From an uncultured Cyclobacteriaceae bacterium (GTDB lineage: Bacteria > Bacteroidota > Bacteroidia > Cytophagales > Cyclobacteriaceae), in contig CAJQKV010000037.1 in NCBI GenBank assembly GCA_905479015.1, positions 51,238 to 115,237 of the forward strand: 64,000 nt of DNA, written 5' to 3'. The stretch's first letter is position 1, and every line of letters begins with the position of its first letter. The notes beneath the pieces were generated by a model that was given only the letters and a program-made list of their open reading frames with translations, was not told the origin of the DNA and did not search any database. A program made the position numbers and the translations under genes. Positions 26,881 through 35,866 of this stretch are shown in pieces.

Positions 26881-29549
26881 AGTTAATTAACATTTTTATT
26901 CTGTTGTATCTGCTGTCGGTGACGAGCTATGCACAATTAATTTTTGGACAAAATCGCAAAAAAACGACCGATGCCATTGAGATAAACTATGCGAGCCCTC
27001 GTGAATTAGAGATCGCAGACATCGAAATAAGAGGACTTCAGTTCCTTGACAACAATGCCCTGACCTCTCTTTCAGGATTAAAAGTGGGTGACAAAATCAA
27101 GATTCCTGGGGATGAAATTAGCTTGGCGATAAAGAAACTATGGAAGCAAGGCATCATTGGCAATATTGCCATATTCGCTTCAAAAATTGAAGGGGGTCAA
27201 GTATGGTTGGTCATAGAGCTTTCTGAAAGACCTAGATTGATGAAATACGAGTTTGAGGGGATAAGTAAAAGTCATCAAACAGAAATAGAGGACGATCTTG
27301 AGCTCACTAAGGGCAAAATCATTACCGATGTAGTGATTAAGAACACAGAATTAGCGGTTCAAAAATTTTATGAATCAAAAGGGTTTTTTAATGCAGGGGT
27401 AACGCTCAGCCAAAGGATCGACACCGTCCTCAGAAACAGTGCCGTTTTGATGATTAAGGTCGACAAGGGGAGGAAAGTTAAAATTTATGATATCAACTTC
27501 CACGGCAACGAGCAGTTCAGTGATACTAAGCTGAGGAGTAAGTTTAAGAAGACAGGAGAAACAACTAGGCTTAGCCTTCCTTCTTCACTTTTGGTCAACG
27601 CCATCAAACTAATAAATCCTAAGCATTTGTTTTATTTCATGACACACAAGGATACCGCTACGGTTCAGGAATTTAGGGATCAATTGAGTAATGTCGCAAA
27701 GTTAAACTTCTTCAAGTCATCAAAATTTGTCAAAGAAGAATTTGTGAATGACAAAGCGGCATTGATTAGTTTTCTTAATTCGAAAGGCTTTAGAGATGCG
27801 GCCATTATGTCGGACACTAATTATGCAGTCAATGAAAAGCATATGAATATCGACATTGACATCTCTGAAGGGCGCAAGTATTATTTTAGGGAGATCAAGT
27901 GGGAAGGAAATTTTATCTATGACGATGCTACCTTATCGAAGGTATTGGGCGTACAAAAAGGGGATGTTTATGATTTGGAGTTGATTCAAACGAAGTTAAA
28001 CTATGATCCCACAGGAGTGGATATCAGTTCTTTGTATATGGATGATGGTTATTTGTTTTTTAATATTAATCCTGTTGAGGTGGGCGTTTCGGGGGACTCC
28101 ATAGACTTAGAAATGCGCGTTTTTGAGGGTGGACAAGCGACCATCAGAAAAGTGTTGATTACAGGAAATGAAAAGACCAAAGATTATGTAGTGAGAAGAG
28201 AACTTCGTACGGTTCCCGGTCAAAAATTCAGCAGAGAATTACTGATAAGAACCCAGAGAGAATTGTCCCAATTGGGTTATTTCGATCCCCAAAAGGTGAA
28301 TCCGATTCCTATACCCAATATGGTAGATGAAACCGTTGATATTGAATGGGAGCTGGTGGAACAACCGAGTGATCAAATAGAATTATCAGGGGGTTGGGGA
28401 GGCTATTACGGCTTCGTAGGCACCCTTGGTGTAAGCTTTAATAATTTCTCTATCAAAGAAGCCTTAAAGTTTAATAAGTTCCCACCTATGGGAGACGGAC
28501 AGCGATTGTCCGTGAGAGCCCAAGCCAATGGAAAGCGCTACCAGAGTTATACAGTGAGCTTTCAAGAACCTTGGTTGGGGGGTAAAAAGCCAAATAGTTT
28601 TGGTATCAATTACAATCATTCGATTCAACGCTATTTGAATTTTCAAGACAATACAACGATTGGTTCATTGAGTGTCAATAGTTTTTCCGTTTCCTTAGGG
28701 AGAAGGGCGAATTGGCCGGATGATTTCTTTGTCATCAGCAATGCGGTATCCTTTTCAAAATACTCTTTATATAACTATCAAGGTTTCAGTTTAGGGTTTG
28801 CTACGGGTGATGCCAATAGTTTTGTGTTTAATACGACGGTTTCGAGAAGGTCATCTGATAATCCTATGTATCCGCAAAGAGGGTCTGATGTTTCATTGAG
28901 TATAAATATGACACCTCCTTATTCGCTATTTAACGAACTCAACTATGAAACAGCGGTCCCAGAGGATAGATATAAATGGGTTGAATATCATAAATGGAAT
29001 TTTGACTTGAGATATTATTTACCTGTTATTCCCAAGCTTGTCTTGGCACCAAGAGTTCATTTTGGATTTATTGGATCCTATTCTGATAAAGCATCTGTGG
29101 GTCCTTTTGAAAGATTCGTTTTGGGAGGGGATGGTTTGACGGGCCAAAATTTTATCTTAGGTACGGATGTCATTGGGTTGCGTGGTTATCCTAACCCACA
29201 GCAAAGTGCACGTCGGGCGACGTCATTGACACCTTTTGACAGTGAAACCAATATTTTGGGAGGTATTGCCTTTACAAAATACATTCTGGAATTGAGATAT
29301 CCGGTTTCTTTGAATCCAACGGCGACCATTTATCTATTGACTTTTGTTGAAGGGGGCAATGCTTGGAACAACTCGGAGGCTTACAATCCTTACAAGCTTT
29401 ATAGATCTGCGGGTATTGGAGCAAGAATTTTTATGCCTGCTTTTGGGCTTTTGGGCATTGATTATGGGTATGGGTTTGATGCCATACCTGGAACCAGTGA
29501 GCGTTCAGGAGGGCAATTTCACTTTTCAATTGGACAACAAATCAGATAA
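26877..29549 (+). CDS. bamA: Outer membrane protein assembly factor BamA
   Basis: An 890-residue Omp85-family protein that inserts beta-barrel proteins into the outer membrane. A signal peptide (about 1-19, ending SYAQ) is followed by five POTRA domains (about 40-480) and the 16-stranded barrel. The barrel contains the loop-6 VRGY-type motif, here GLRGYPNPQQS. The closing strand ends FHFSIGQQIR, a form of the C-terminal signal. It starts inside the uppS stop and ends at the ompH start (TAATG), so it belongs to a tight operon with its periplasmic chaperones. Confidence 0.95.
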   Translation: MKLINIFILLYLLSVTSYAQLIFGQNRKKTTDAIEINYASPRELEIADIEIRGLQFLDNNALTSLSGLKVGDKIKIPGDEISLAIKKLWKQGIIGNIAIFASKIEGGQVWLVIELSERPRLMKYEFEGISKSHQTEIEDDLELTKGKIITDVVIKNTELAVQKFYESKGFFNAGVTLSQRIDTVLRNSAVLMIKVDKGRKVKIYDINFHGNEQFSDTKLRSKFKKTGETTRLSLPSSLLVNAIKLINPKHLFYFMTHKDTATVQEFRDQLSNVAKLNFFKSSKFVKEEFVNDKAALISFLNSKGFRDAAIMSDTNYAVNEKHMNIDIDISEGRKYYFREIKWEGNFIYDDATLSKVLGVQKGDVYDLELIQTKLNYDPTGVDISSLYMDDGYLFFNINPVEVGVSGDSIDLEMRVFEGGQATIRKVLITGNEKTKDYVVRRELRTVPGQKFSRELLIRTQRELSQLGYFDPQKVNPIPIPNMVDETVDIEWELVEQPSDQIELSGGWGGYYGFVGTLGVSFNNFSIKEALKFNKFPPMGDGQRLSVRAQANGKRYQSYTVSFQEPWLGGKKPNSFGINYNHSIQRYLNFQDNTTIGSLSVNSFSVSLGRRANWPDDFFVISNAVSFSKYSLYNYQGFSLGFATGDANSFVFNTTVSRRSSDNPMYPQRGSDVSLSINMTPPYSLFNELNYETAVPEDRYKWVEYHKWNFDLRYYLPVIPKLVLAPRVHFGFIGSYSDKASVGPFERFVLGGDGLTGQNFILGTDVIGLRGYPNPQQSARRATSLTPFDSETNILGGIAFTKYILELRYPVSLNPTATIYLLTFVEGGNAWNNSEAYNPYKLYRSAGIGARIFMPAFGLLGIDYGYGFDAIPGTSERSGGQFHFSIGQQIR

Positions 29550-30082
29550 TGCTTAGATCCCTTATATTTGCATTATTATTTTTGTCATTTTTACCCAATG
29601 TGAATGCACAAAAATTTGGCTACATTGACTTGAATTATATTTTAGGGAAAATGCCTGCCTATGCTGAAGCACAAAATGAAATAAATACTTTAGCTAAAGC
29701 TTGGGAGCAAGAAATTAGAGAAATGTACGAGGAAGTACAAAATTTAGAAACAAAATATAAGGCTGAGGAGGTATTACTGACCGTAGGAATGAAAGAGGAC
29801 CGGACCTACGAAATAGATATCGAAAAACAAAAATTAAAGGAACATCAGAAAAAAATTTTTGGATCTGAAGGCTTATATTTTTTAAAGAAAAAGGAGCTCA
29901 TAAAACCTGTACAAGATCTTGTTTTTGAGGCTTCGGAGCGCGTTGCCAAGAGCAATAGATTGGCTATTGTTTTTGATAAATCAGGTGAAATGGTGATGAT
30001 TTATACAGATCCTATTCACGATTATACTGATTTTGTTTTAGAAGAGTTAGGTTTGCTGAGCAATGAAGCAACCTCTAATTAA
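29549..30082 (+). CDS. OmpH/Skp-family periplasmic chaperone, copy 1
   Basis: A 177-residue protein with a signal peptide ending NVNAQ, then KFGYIDLNYILGKMPAY, a long charged helical region (about 40-120) that forms the Skp tentacles, and a small beta core. Skp trimers hold unfolded outer-membrane proteins on the way to BamA. The ATG overlaps the bamA stop by one base. The next gene is a second member, and tandem ompH after bamA is standard in Bacteroidota. Confidence 0.9.
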   Translation: MLRSLIFALLFLSFLPNVNAQKFGYIDLNYILGKMPAYAEAQNEINTLAKAWEQEIREMYEEVQNLETKYKAEEVLLTVGMKEDRTYEIDIEKQKLKEHQKKIFGSEGLYFLKKKELIKPVQDLVFEASERVAKSNRLAIVFDKSGEMVMIYTDPIHDYTDFVLEELGLLSNEATSN

Positions 30083-30103
30083 AATTTAATTAATTTATAT
30101 ATT

Positions 30104-30634
30104 ATGAAAATCAAGTTATTAATATGTGCTCTAGCCATGTTCACAATGAGTGTAACAAATGCACAAGAATTGAAGATTGGCTATACAAATGCAGAATATT
30201 TGTTAGGTTTATTACCCGAGGCAAAACAGATTGAGGCTGATTTGAGGGCGTATGAAACACAGCTACAAAATCAGTTGAAAGCAAAGTATCAAGATTTGCA
30301 GACCAAAATAGGGGATTATCAGGCCAATGAGACGAGTTACAACGAGTTGATCAAGGCGGATAAGCAACGTGAGCTTACCGGCTTACAGGAGTCCCTGCAA
30401 CAATTCCAAACAGATGCTGAGCAATCATTGGTGTCCAAGCGGAATCAATTATTGCAGCCTGCGGTTGAAAAAATAGGAACAGCTATACAGGCGGTAGCTG
30501 AAGAAAATGGATTTTCAATGGTATTGAGTGCTGGAAGCCCAGGCTTTGATGTATTACTTTATGCAAGTGAAAAGCATGATATCTCTGAATTGGTTCTCAA
30601 AAAGTTAGGAATCGACCCACCATCTGGAAATTAA
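30104..30634 (+). CDS. OmpH/Skp-family periplasmic chaperone, copy 2
   Basis: A 176-residue paralogue of the preceding gene, with signal peptide (MKIKLLICALAMFTMSVTNAQ-type, cleavage after residue 20), KIGYTNAEYLLGLLPEAK and a glutamine-rich coiled region (about 45-115). The sequence is clearly different from copy 1, so the two are old paralogues and may act as separate chaperones or hetero-oligomers (inference). It ends the operon at a terminator. Confidence 0.9.
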   Translation: MKIKLLICALAMFTMSVTNAQELKIGYTNAEYLLGLLPEAKQIEADLRAYETQLQNQLKAKYQDLQTKIGDYQANETSYNELIKADKQRELTGLQESLQQFQTDAEQSLVSKRNQLLQPAVEKIGTAIQAVAEENGFSMVLSAGSPGFDVLLYASEKHDISELVLKKLGIDPPSGN

Positions 30635-30644
30635 GCTTTTAATT

Positions 30645-30667
30645 AAAACCTGGTTAGCCAGGTTTTT
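30645..30667. terminator. Terminator shared by ompH operon and DMT permease gene
   Basis: AAAACCTGG (30645-30653) pairs perfectly with CCAGGTTTT (30658-30666) around a TTAG loop, followed by T residues on the plus strand. The loop contains the stop codon (30654-30656, TTA read as TAA) of the convergent permease gene, so half of the hairpin is within that coding sequence. Confidence 0.8.
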
Positions 30668-31547
30668 TTATGACTTTTTTGCTGTTGGAGATAAATATAC
30701 CGAGCATAATCGTCAGCATACTTACGAGTTGTAAAAGGCTCAATTTTTCACCATCTATGAAACCCCAAAAAACGGAAATTATTGGAATCAGATAAGTGAC
30801 AGAGGTAGAGAAGACGGCATTGGTAAGTTGGACCATCTTATTAAATAAAATAAGGGCAAGGGCTGTACCAAGTACGCCTAAAATCACAATATAGCCTGAA
30901 GCCATCAATACTTTTGGTTCATGGATATGGTCTAAAAATGGGGTAAGGAGTAAGAGATAAAGAACGGCCAATGGCCCCACCATAATTAAAGAGAGGCTGG
31001 CAATACTGAGAGATTTTAAGCCGCCCAAATAATGTTTAATGAGGTTGGCGTTGATTCCATAAAGTACCGTAGCAGCCACTACGAAAATGGCGTAATAATT
31101 GAATGAAAACTGGCCATTTTCTCTTGTGGAAATAAGAAAAAGGGTACCCAAAAAGCCTAACATGACGCCGAAATAAACCCTTTTATCAGGTTTTACATTA
31201 AAAAATAAAACCGAGATAATGATTGTGAAAAAGGGGGTGAGTGCATTCATGATCCCTGTCAAAGCACTTGGTAATTTAGTTTGAGCCAGTGCAAAAAAGA
31301 ACGCAGGCAGTAAACTGCCCATAAAGCCTACCAATATCAGAGAGGTAATATTTTTTTTATTTATTTGCTTGATTCGACTTACCGCAAAGGGAAGAAGCAC
31401 CAATGAGGCCGACGCGATCCTCAATGCAGCGACTTCTTCTGGATCTAGAGCTGTCAGGCCCTTTTTTATGAGGATAAAGGAACTTCCCCAGATTATAGAT
31501 AAAATCACGAAAAGAGCCCAAGCAAGGGCTGGATGTTTTGCAGTCAT
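30654..31547 (-). CDS. EamA-family DMT permease
   Basis: A 297-residue inner-membrane protein with ten predicted helices in two EamA repeats. The first begins WALFVILSIIWGSSFILIKKGL and the second after the charged link near residue 150. Members of this drug/metabolite transporter group export metabolites, amino acids or nucleobases; nothing here fixes the substrate. It starts 3 bases after the dus stop on the same strand, so the two are co-transcribed. Its stop lies in the loop of the shared terminator. Confidence 0.87.
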   Translation of the reverse strand: MTAKHPALAWALFVILSIIWGSSFILIKKGLTALDPEEVAALRIASASLVLLPFAVSRIKQINKKNITSLILVGFMGSLLPAFFFALAQTKLPSALTGIMNALTPFFTIIISVLFFNVKPDKRVYFGVMLGFLGTLFLISTRENGQFSFNYYAIFVVAATVLYGINANLIKHYLGGLKSLSIASLSLIMVGPLAVLYLLLLTPFLDHIHEPKVLMASGYIVILGVLGTALALILFNKMVQLTNAVFSTSVTYLIPIISVFWGFIDGEKLSLLQLVSMLTIMLGIFISNSKKVIKKPG

Positions 31548-31550
31548 GGG

Positions 31551-32543
31551 CTACACCAAGGCAATTTCAGAAAACTGAGACTTGATTTCGTCTAAAATAG
31601 CCAAAATAAGTGCAGGTTCTTCCGTTTCTACCAAGCGTGTTCGATAGGATTTGAAATCCGGTATTCTCTTGAAGTAGTTGGTATAATGACGTCTCATCTC
31701 AAAAATGCCTAATCTTTCCCCTTTCCATTCTAGAGAAAAATTCAGATGTCTCTTGGCAACGTCGACTCGCTCAGAAATGGATGGGGGCCTAAGTTCATTT
31801 CCAGTAGCCATAAAATGCTTAATTTCGTTAAATATCCATGGATACCCTATGGCTGCTCTTCCTATCATGATGCCATCAATGCCATATCTATTTTTATAGT
31901 CGAGCGCCTTCTGAGGAGAATCAATATCTCCATTACCAAATATGGGGATATGGATGTTGGGATTTTCTTTAACTTTTGCAATGAGCGACCAATTGGCCTC
32001 ACCTTTATACATCTGTTTTCGAGTACGACCATGTATTGTTAGGGCCTGGACCCCCACATCTTGAAGACGCATAGCGACTTCTTCTATTTTAATACTGTTT
32101 TCATCCCATCCGAGTCTTGTTTTGACAGTAACGGGCTTATTTACCCTTTTAACAATTTCTGAGGTCATGGCCTGCATCTTGGGTAAGTCTAGTAATATTC
32201 CTGCTCCCGCACCTTTGCAAGCCACTTTTTTAACAGGGCACCCATAGTTAATATCAATAATTTCGGGATCAGCATTTTCAGCAATGGCAGCTGCCTCCCG
32301 CATAGATTCAATCTTATCTCCAAAAATTTGAATACCAATGGGGCGTTCGTAATCGTAAATATCTAGTTTTTGAACGCTTTTGTCCGCGTCTCTAATCAAA
32401 CCCTCCGCTGAAATAAATTCAGTATACATCAGGTCAGCCCCATTTTCTTTGCAGACTGCTCTAAAAGGGGGGTCGCTGACGTCTTCCATAGGGGCCAGCA
32501 GTAAGGGAAAGTCTCCCAATTCTATATTTCCAATTTTCACCAA
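31551..32543 (-). CDS. dus: tRNA-dihydrouridine synthase (DusB-like)
   Basis: A roughly 330-residue FMN enzyme reducing uridines in the tRNA D-loop. LLAPMEDVSDPPFR is the FMN-binding start. Catalytic Cys is in INYGCPVKKV, and KTRLGWDEN and HGRTRKQMYKGEANW are the RNA/FMN contacts; PIFGNGDIDS completes the barrel. No ATG fits the N-terminus: the start is TTG at 32543 or GTG at 32540. It is divergent from the CPBP protease gene with about 35 bases between. Confidence 0.92.
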   Translation of the reverse strand: MVKIGNIELGDFPLLLAPMEDVSDPPFRAVCKENGADLMYTEFISAEGLIRDADKSVQKLDIYDYERPIGIQIFGDKIESMREAAAIAENADPEIIDINYGCPVKKVACKGAGAGILLDLPKMQAMTSEIVKRVNKPVTVKTRLGWDENSIKIEEVAMRLQDVGVQALTIHGRTRKQMYKGEANWSLIAKVKENPNIHIPIFGNGDIDSPQKALDYKNRYGIDGIMIGRAAIGYPWIFNEIKHFMATGNELRPPSISERVDVAKRHLNFSLEWKGERLGIFEMRRHYTNYFKRIPDFKSYRTRLVETEEPALILAILDEIKSQFSEIALV

Positions 32544-32578
32544 AACACGATTAATTATTTTGTAAATTTAGGCCAATT

Positions 32579-33532
32579 ATGGACAATATGTTTTCACAAA
32601 CGAATCAAAATCAAAAATCTATAGGTTGGCTCCTACTTATTTTGGTAGGATATGAGTTGGCAGCGGTCTTTGCGTTCAATTTTTTGGGACTGATGATGCT
32701 ACTTCCTTTTTATGATTTTGACCTTCAAATTGTAACAGCTATGCTGGGGAAACCCGTGGCCTATCCTGAGGCTAAAATACCGATGTTGGTGCTTTTAGGT
32801 GTTTCAGCTGTAGGAACTTTTATTCTTACTCCGGCATGGGTGGTGCATAAGTATGCAAAGATTGAGTTGAAAAAATTCATTACAATTCCTAAATTTTATT
32901 TTAAAACGGCTTTGATAACGATTGCGTTGATTATTTCATTTGCGGGGGTCAATACCGTGATTATTGAGTGGAACAAGGCCCTTCAATTGCCCGCTTTTTT
33001 GAGTGAATTTGAGCATTATGCGCAAGCACAAGAGTTGAAATTAGCAGAGTTAACTGAATTTCTCACAGATTTTGAGAGTACGGGTCATTTTCTGTTGTGT
33101 ATGTTGGTGGTTGCTATTATTCCTGCACTGGGGGAAGAATTTTTATTTAGGGGGATATTACAAAATATATTGAGAAGTGCTGTGAAAAACCCGCATATTG
33201 CTATTTGGGCTTCTGCTTTGATATTTTCCCTATTTCACAATCAATTTTATGGATTAGTGCCTCGAATGTTGTTGGGTGCTATTTTTGGCTATTTATATTA
33301 TTGGTCAGGAAGTTTATTTTTGTCTGTACTAGGCCATTTTATCAATAACGGTCTTACTCTTATTTTTATTTTTTTATTTCAAAAAGGGCTGATTTCATTT
33401 GATTTATTGGGGCACGAAATCAACTTTGATACCTACATTCTTTTAATTTTCTTTATTTTCACGATCTGTTTACTTTTTATACTTCGAAAAATTTATTTCA
33501 TGAATGAGCAAGGTCTGGCAAAAAGTTTTTGA
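32579..33532 (+). CDS. CPBP-family intramembrane metalloprotease
   Basis: A 317-residue polytopic protein with the CPBP (CAAX-protease and bacteriocin-processing) motifs: E186-E187 and R191 in GEEFLFRG, H220 in FSLFHNQF and H253 in LGHFINNG. These match the active-site glutamates and histidines of Rce1-type proteases. About eight membrane helices are expected. The substrate is unknown. Its end overlaps the DUF2007 gene by 29 bases. Confidence 0.88.
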   Translation: MDNMFSQTNQNQKSIGWLLLILVGYELAAVFAFNFLGLMMLLPFYDFDLQIVTAMLGKPVAYPEAKIPMLVLLGVSAVGTFILTPAWVVHKYAKIELKKFITIPKFYFKTALITIALIISFAGVNTVIIEWNKALQLPAFLSEFEHYAQAQELKLAELTEFLTDFESTGHFLLCMLVVAIIPALGEEFLFRGILQNILRSAVKNPHIAIWASALIFSLFHNQFYGLVPRMLLGAIFGYLYYWSGSLFLSVLGHFINNGLTLIFIFLFQKGLISFDLLGHEINFDTYILLIFFIFTICLLFILRKIYFMNEQGLAKSF

Positions 33533-33713
33533 GGACACTTCTGCCCACCGGGCAGAAATTGTAAAGGCAATTCTTGACAGCGAGGGCCTTAATCCGGTGA
33601 TCGTTGATTTAAAAGACAGCTCCTATCATTTTGGGAAATTTGAAGTTAGGGTAGATCCCATGCATGTGTTGGAAGCCCTAAGGGTCATTAAAAAAGATAT
33701 AAATTTTGAATAA
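33504..33713 (+). CDS. DUF2007-domain small protein
   Basis: A 69-residue protein of the DUF2007 family (putative signal-transducing, PII-like fold). It shows AHRAEIVKAILDSEGLNPVIVD and FGKFEVRVDPMHVLEALRVI. The ATG lies within the CPBP gene, and its stop overlaps the TTG start of cdsA, so the three are translationally coupled. No function is known for the family. Confidence 0.8.
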   Translation: MSKVWQKVFEDTSAHRAEIVKAILDSEGLNPVIVDLKDSSYHFGKFEVRVDPMHVLEALRVIKKDINFE

Positions 33714-34524
33714 ATTTTCGGAATTAAAAAGAAGACTTCTCTCCGCTTTTATTGGTGCATCCGTCATCATATCCTCTATTCTTTGGAGCGAATGGAGTTA
33801 TTTTTTGATTTTCTTTGCGATCTGCATTTCAGCACAATGGGAATTTTACCGATTGGTGAGAATGCAAGATTATCTGCCTCTTCGCTTTTTTGGAGTGTTT
33901 ATCGGCGGGTTGTTGTTTATCCTGACTTTTTTTATTGAAAGAGGAGATCTTGACGGAAAGTATTTGTTTCTCATTTTCCCCTTGGCCTCAATTATATTTA
34001 TTTTTAAATTATACAAGAAAAAAGATCAGAATCCTTTTGTAAACATTGCTTTGTATTATTTAGGAATCACTTATGTGGCCTTGCCTTTTTCGCTCATAAA
34101 TGTAATTGTTTTTGATGGTGGAGACTATGCCTATGAAATACTATTAGGCCTGATGCTGATCATATGGTCAAGTGATACGGGCGCTTATTTTGCAGGTACC
34201 GCGTTTGGAAAAACTAAATTATTTGAAAGAATCTCGCCTAAAAAATCTTGGGAAGGCAGCATTGGAGGCACCTTATTTGCTGTTGGATTTGCTTATTTGG
34301 CGATGATTTATTTTGGACAGTTATCTTTATTTGAATGGTTAACGGTGGCGGTCATAGTAGTTGTAGCGGGGACTTACGGAGATTTGGTGGAGTCTCATTT
34401 TAAGCGGACCATGTCGATCAAGGATTCAGGGAATATCATTCCGGGGCATGGGGGATTCTTAGATCGTTTTGATAGCCTTATCTTAACGGTTTCCTTCATC
34501 GTTATTTTTTTAAAGCTACTGTGA
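33706..34524 (+). CDS. cdsA: Phosphatidate cytidylyltransferase
   Basis: A 272-residue inner-membrane enzyme forming CDP-diacylglycerol, the common precursor of bacterial phospholipids. About seven helices are followed by the signature region SPKKSWEGSIGG, then GDLVESHFKRTMSIKDSGNIIPGHGGFLDRFDS, which holds the catalytic acidic residues. The start is TTG at 33706 overlapping the previous stop. psd for phosphatidylserine decarboxylation lies 1.3 kb downstream, so phospholipid synthesis genes frame the dehydrogenase gene. Confidence 0.94.
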   Translation: MNKFSELKRRLLSAFIGASVIISSILWSEWSYFLIFFAICISAQWEFYRLVRMQDYLPLRFFGVFIGGLLFILTFFIERGDLDGKYLFLIFPLASIIFIFKLYKKKDQNPFVNIALYYLGITYVALPFSLINVIVFDGGDYAYEILLGLMLIIWSSDTGAYFAGTAFGKTKLFERISPKKSWEGSIGGTLFAVGFAYLAMIYFGQLSLFEWLTVAVIVVVAGTYGDLVESHFKRTMSIKDSGNIIPGHGGFLDRFDSLILTVSFIVIFLKLL

Positions 34525-34543
34525 AGTAAATCATTAATAATGC

Positions 34544-34551
34544 TAGCTTTG
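34544..34551 (+). promoter_or_regulatory. Putative -7 element of the dehydrogenase gene
   Basis: TAGCTTTG fits TAnnTTTG and lies 40 bases upstream of the ATG at 34592. No TTTG box at the right distance, so read-through from cdsA is also possible. Confidence 0.4.
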
Positions 34552-34591
34552 CCGTAAAATAAGATTCGTTTGCACCCCAACGTTTGATATA

Positions 34592-35866
34592 ATGAGTTAC
34601 ATAGAACCAGCACCGATAAAGGACAAAGAAAATCCTTTTGAGTCTATGATGTCTAGATTCCAGATTGCCGCAGAGCATCTGGGTCTTAATCAGCAAATTT
34701 ATAACGTCTTAAAATCACCTGTTAAGCAAGTCATTGTGACTTTACCTATTACCATGGACAATGGGCAGATAGAAGTTTTTGAAGGATATCGAGTGATTCA
34801 TTCCAATATATTGGGTCCTTCGAAAGGAGGGATCCGTATGGACATGGATGTCAACCTAGATGAGGTAAAAGCATTGGCTGCTTGGATGACGTGGAAATGT
34901 GCGGTAGTTGATATTCCTTTTGGAGGTGCCAAGGGCGGGATTAAATGCGATCCAGGATCTATGTCTGCAGGAGAAATGGAACGTTTGACACGGTCTTATA
35001 CCATGGCTTTGCAAGAAATATTTGGCCCGGATAGGGACATCCCTGCACCAGATATGGGCACAGGCCCACGAGAAATGGCCTGGTTGATGGATCAATATTC
35101 TAGATCTTATGGAATGACCATCAATGCAGTAGTTACGGGTAAGCCGGTTGTTTTAGGAGGGTCACTGGGACGTACCGAGGCGACAGGTCGTGGCGTGATG
35201 GTGACTGCGCTGGCAGCTATGGAGAAACTAAAATTAAATCCTTTTAAAGCGACGTGTGCCGTTCAAGGTTTTGGCAACGTGGGTTCATGGGCGGCGCGTT
35301 TGTTAGATGAGCGCGGAGTGAAAATTGTGGCGTTGAGTGATATTTCACAGGCTTATTATAATGAAAATGGGATTAACATTTCAGACGCAGTGGCCTATCA
35401 ACAAGCGCATAAGGGCTCGTTGATTGGATTTTCTGGGGCAGAAGTGATGCCGGCTGATGAATTATTGTTGTTGGATGTGGATGTGCTGGTCCCGGCGGCA
35501 GTGGAAGATGTCATTACGGTACACAACGCCAAGGATATCAAGGCAAGATTGATTGTCGAAGGATCCAATGGACCTACTTCGGCGAAGGCAGACAAAATAT
35601 TAAATGATTTGGGAATATTGTCAGTTCCCGATATTTTAGCCAATGCGGGGGGTGTTACGGTTTCATATTTTGAATGGGTCCAAAACAGATTGGGCTATAA
35701 ATGGACCGGCGAACGCGTCAATAGGCGTTCGGATCGGATCATGAAGGATGCGTTTAATAACGTCTATGAGACGGCATTGCGATACGACGTCTCACTACGT
35801 ATTGCAGCTTACATAGTAGCCATTGATAAAGTGGCCAAGACATACACATTTAGAGGAGGGTTTTAA
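34592..35866 (+). CDS. gdhA: Glu/Leu/Phe/Val dehydrogenase (glutamate dehydrogenase)
   Basis: A 424-residue NAD(P)-dependent amino-acid dehydrogenase, most likely interconverting glutamate and 2-oxoglutarate. The substrate-binding region is GPSKGGIRMDMDVN and the catalytic lysine region is WKCAVVDIPFGGAKGGI. DMGTGPREMAW and the Rossmann motif VQGFGNVGSWAA follow. The length matches the hexameric GDH-I type of about 420 residues. Coenzyme preference cannot be read safely. Its TAA is followed directly by the psd ATG. Confidence 0.92.
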   Translation: MSYIEPAPIKDKENPFESMMSRFQIAAEHLGLNQQIYNVLKSPVKQVIVTLPITMDNGQIEVFEGYRVIHSNILGPSKGGIRMDMDVNLDEVKALAAWMTWKCAVVDIPFGGAKGGIKCDPGSMSAGEMERLTRSYTMALQEIFGPDRDIPAPDMGTGPREMAWLMDQYSRSYGMTINAVVTGKPVVLGGSLGRTEATGRGVMVTALAAMEKLKLNPFKATCAVQGFGNVGSWAARLLDERGVKIVALSDISQAYYNENGINISDAVAYQQAHKGSLIGFSGAEVMPADELLLLDVDVLVPAAVEDVITVHNAKDIKARLIVEGSNGPTSAKADKILNDLGILSVPDILANAGGVTVSYFEWVQNRLGYKWTGERVNRRSDRIMKDAFNNVYETALRYDVSLRIAAYIVAIDKVAKTYTFRGGF

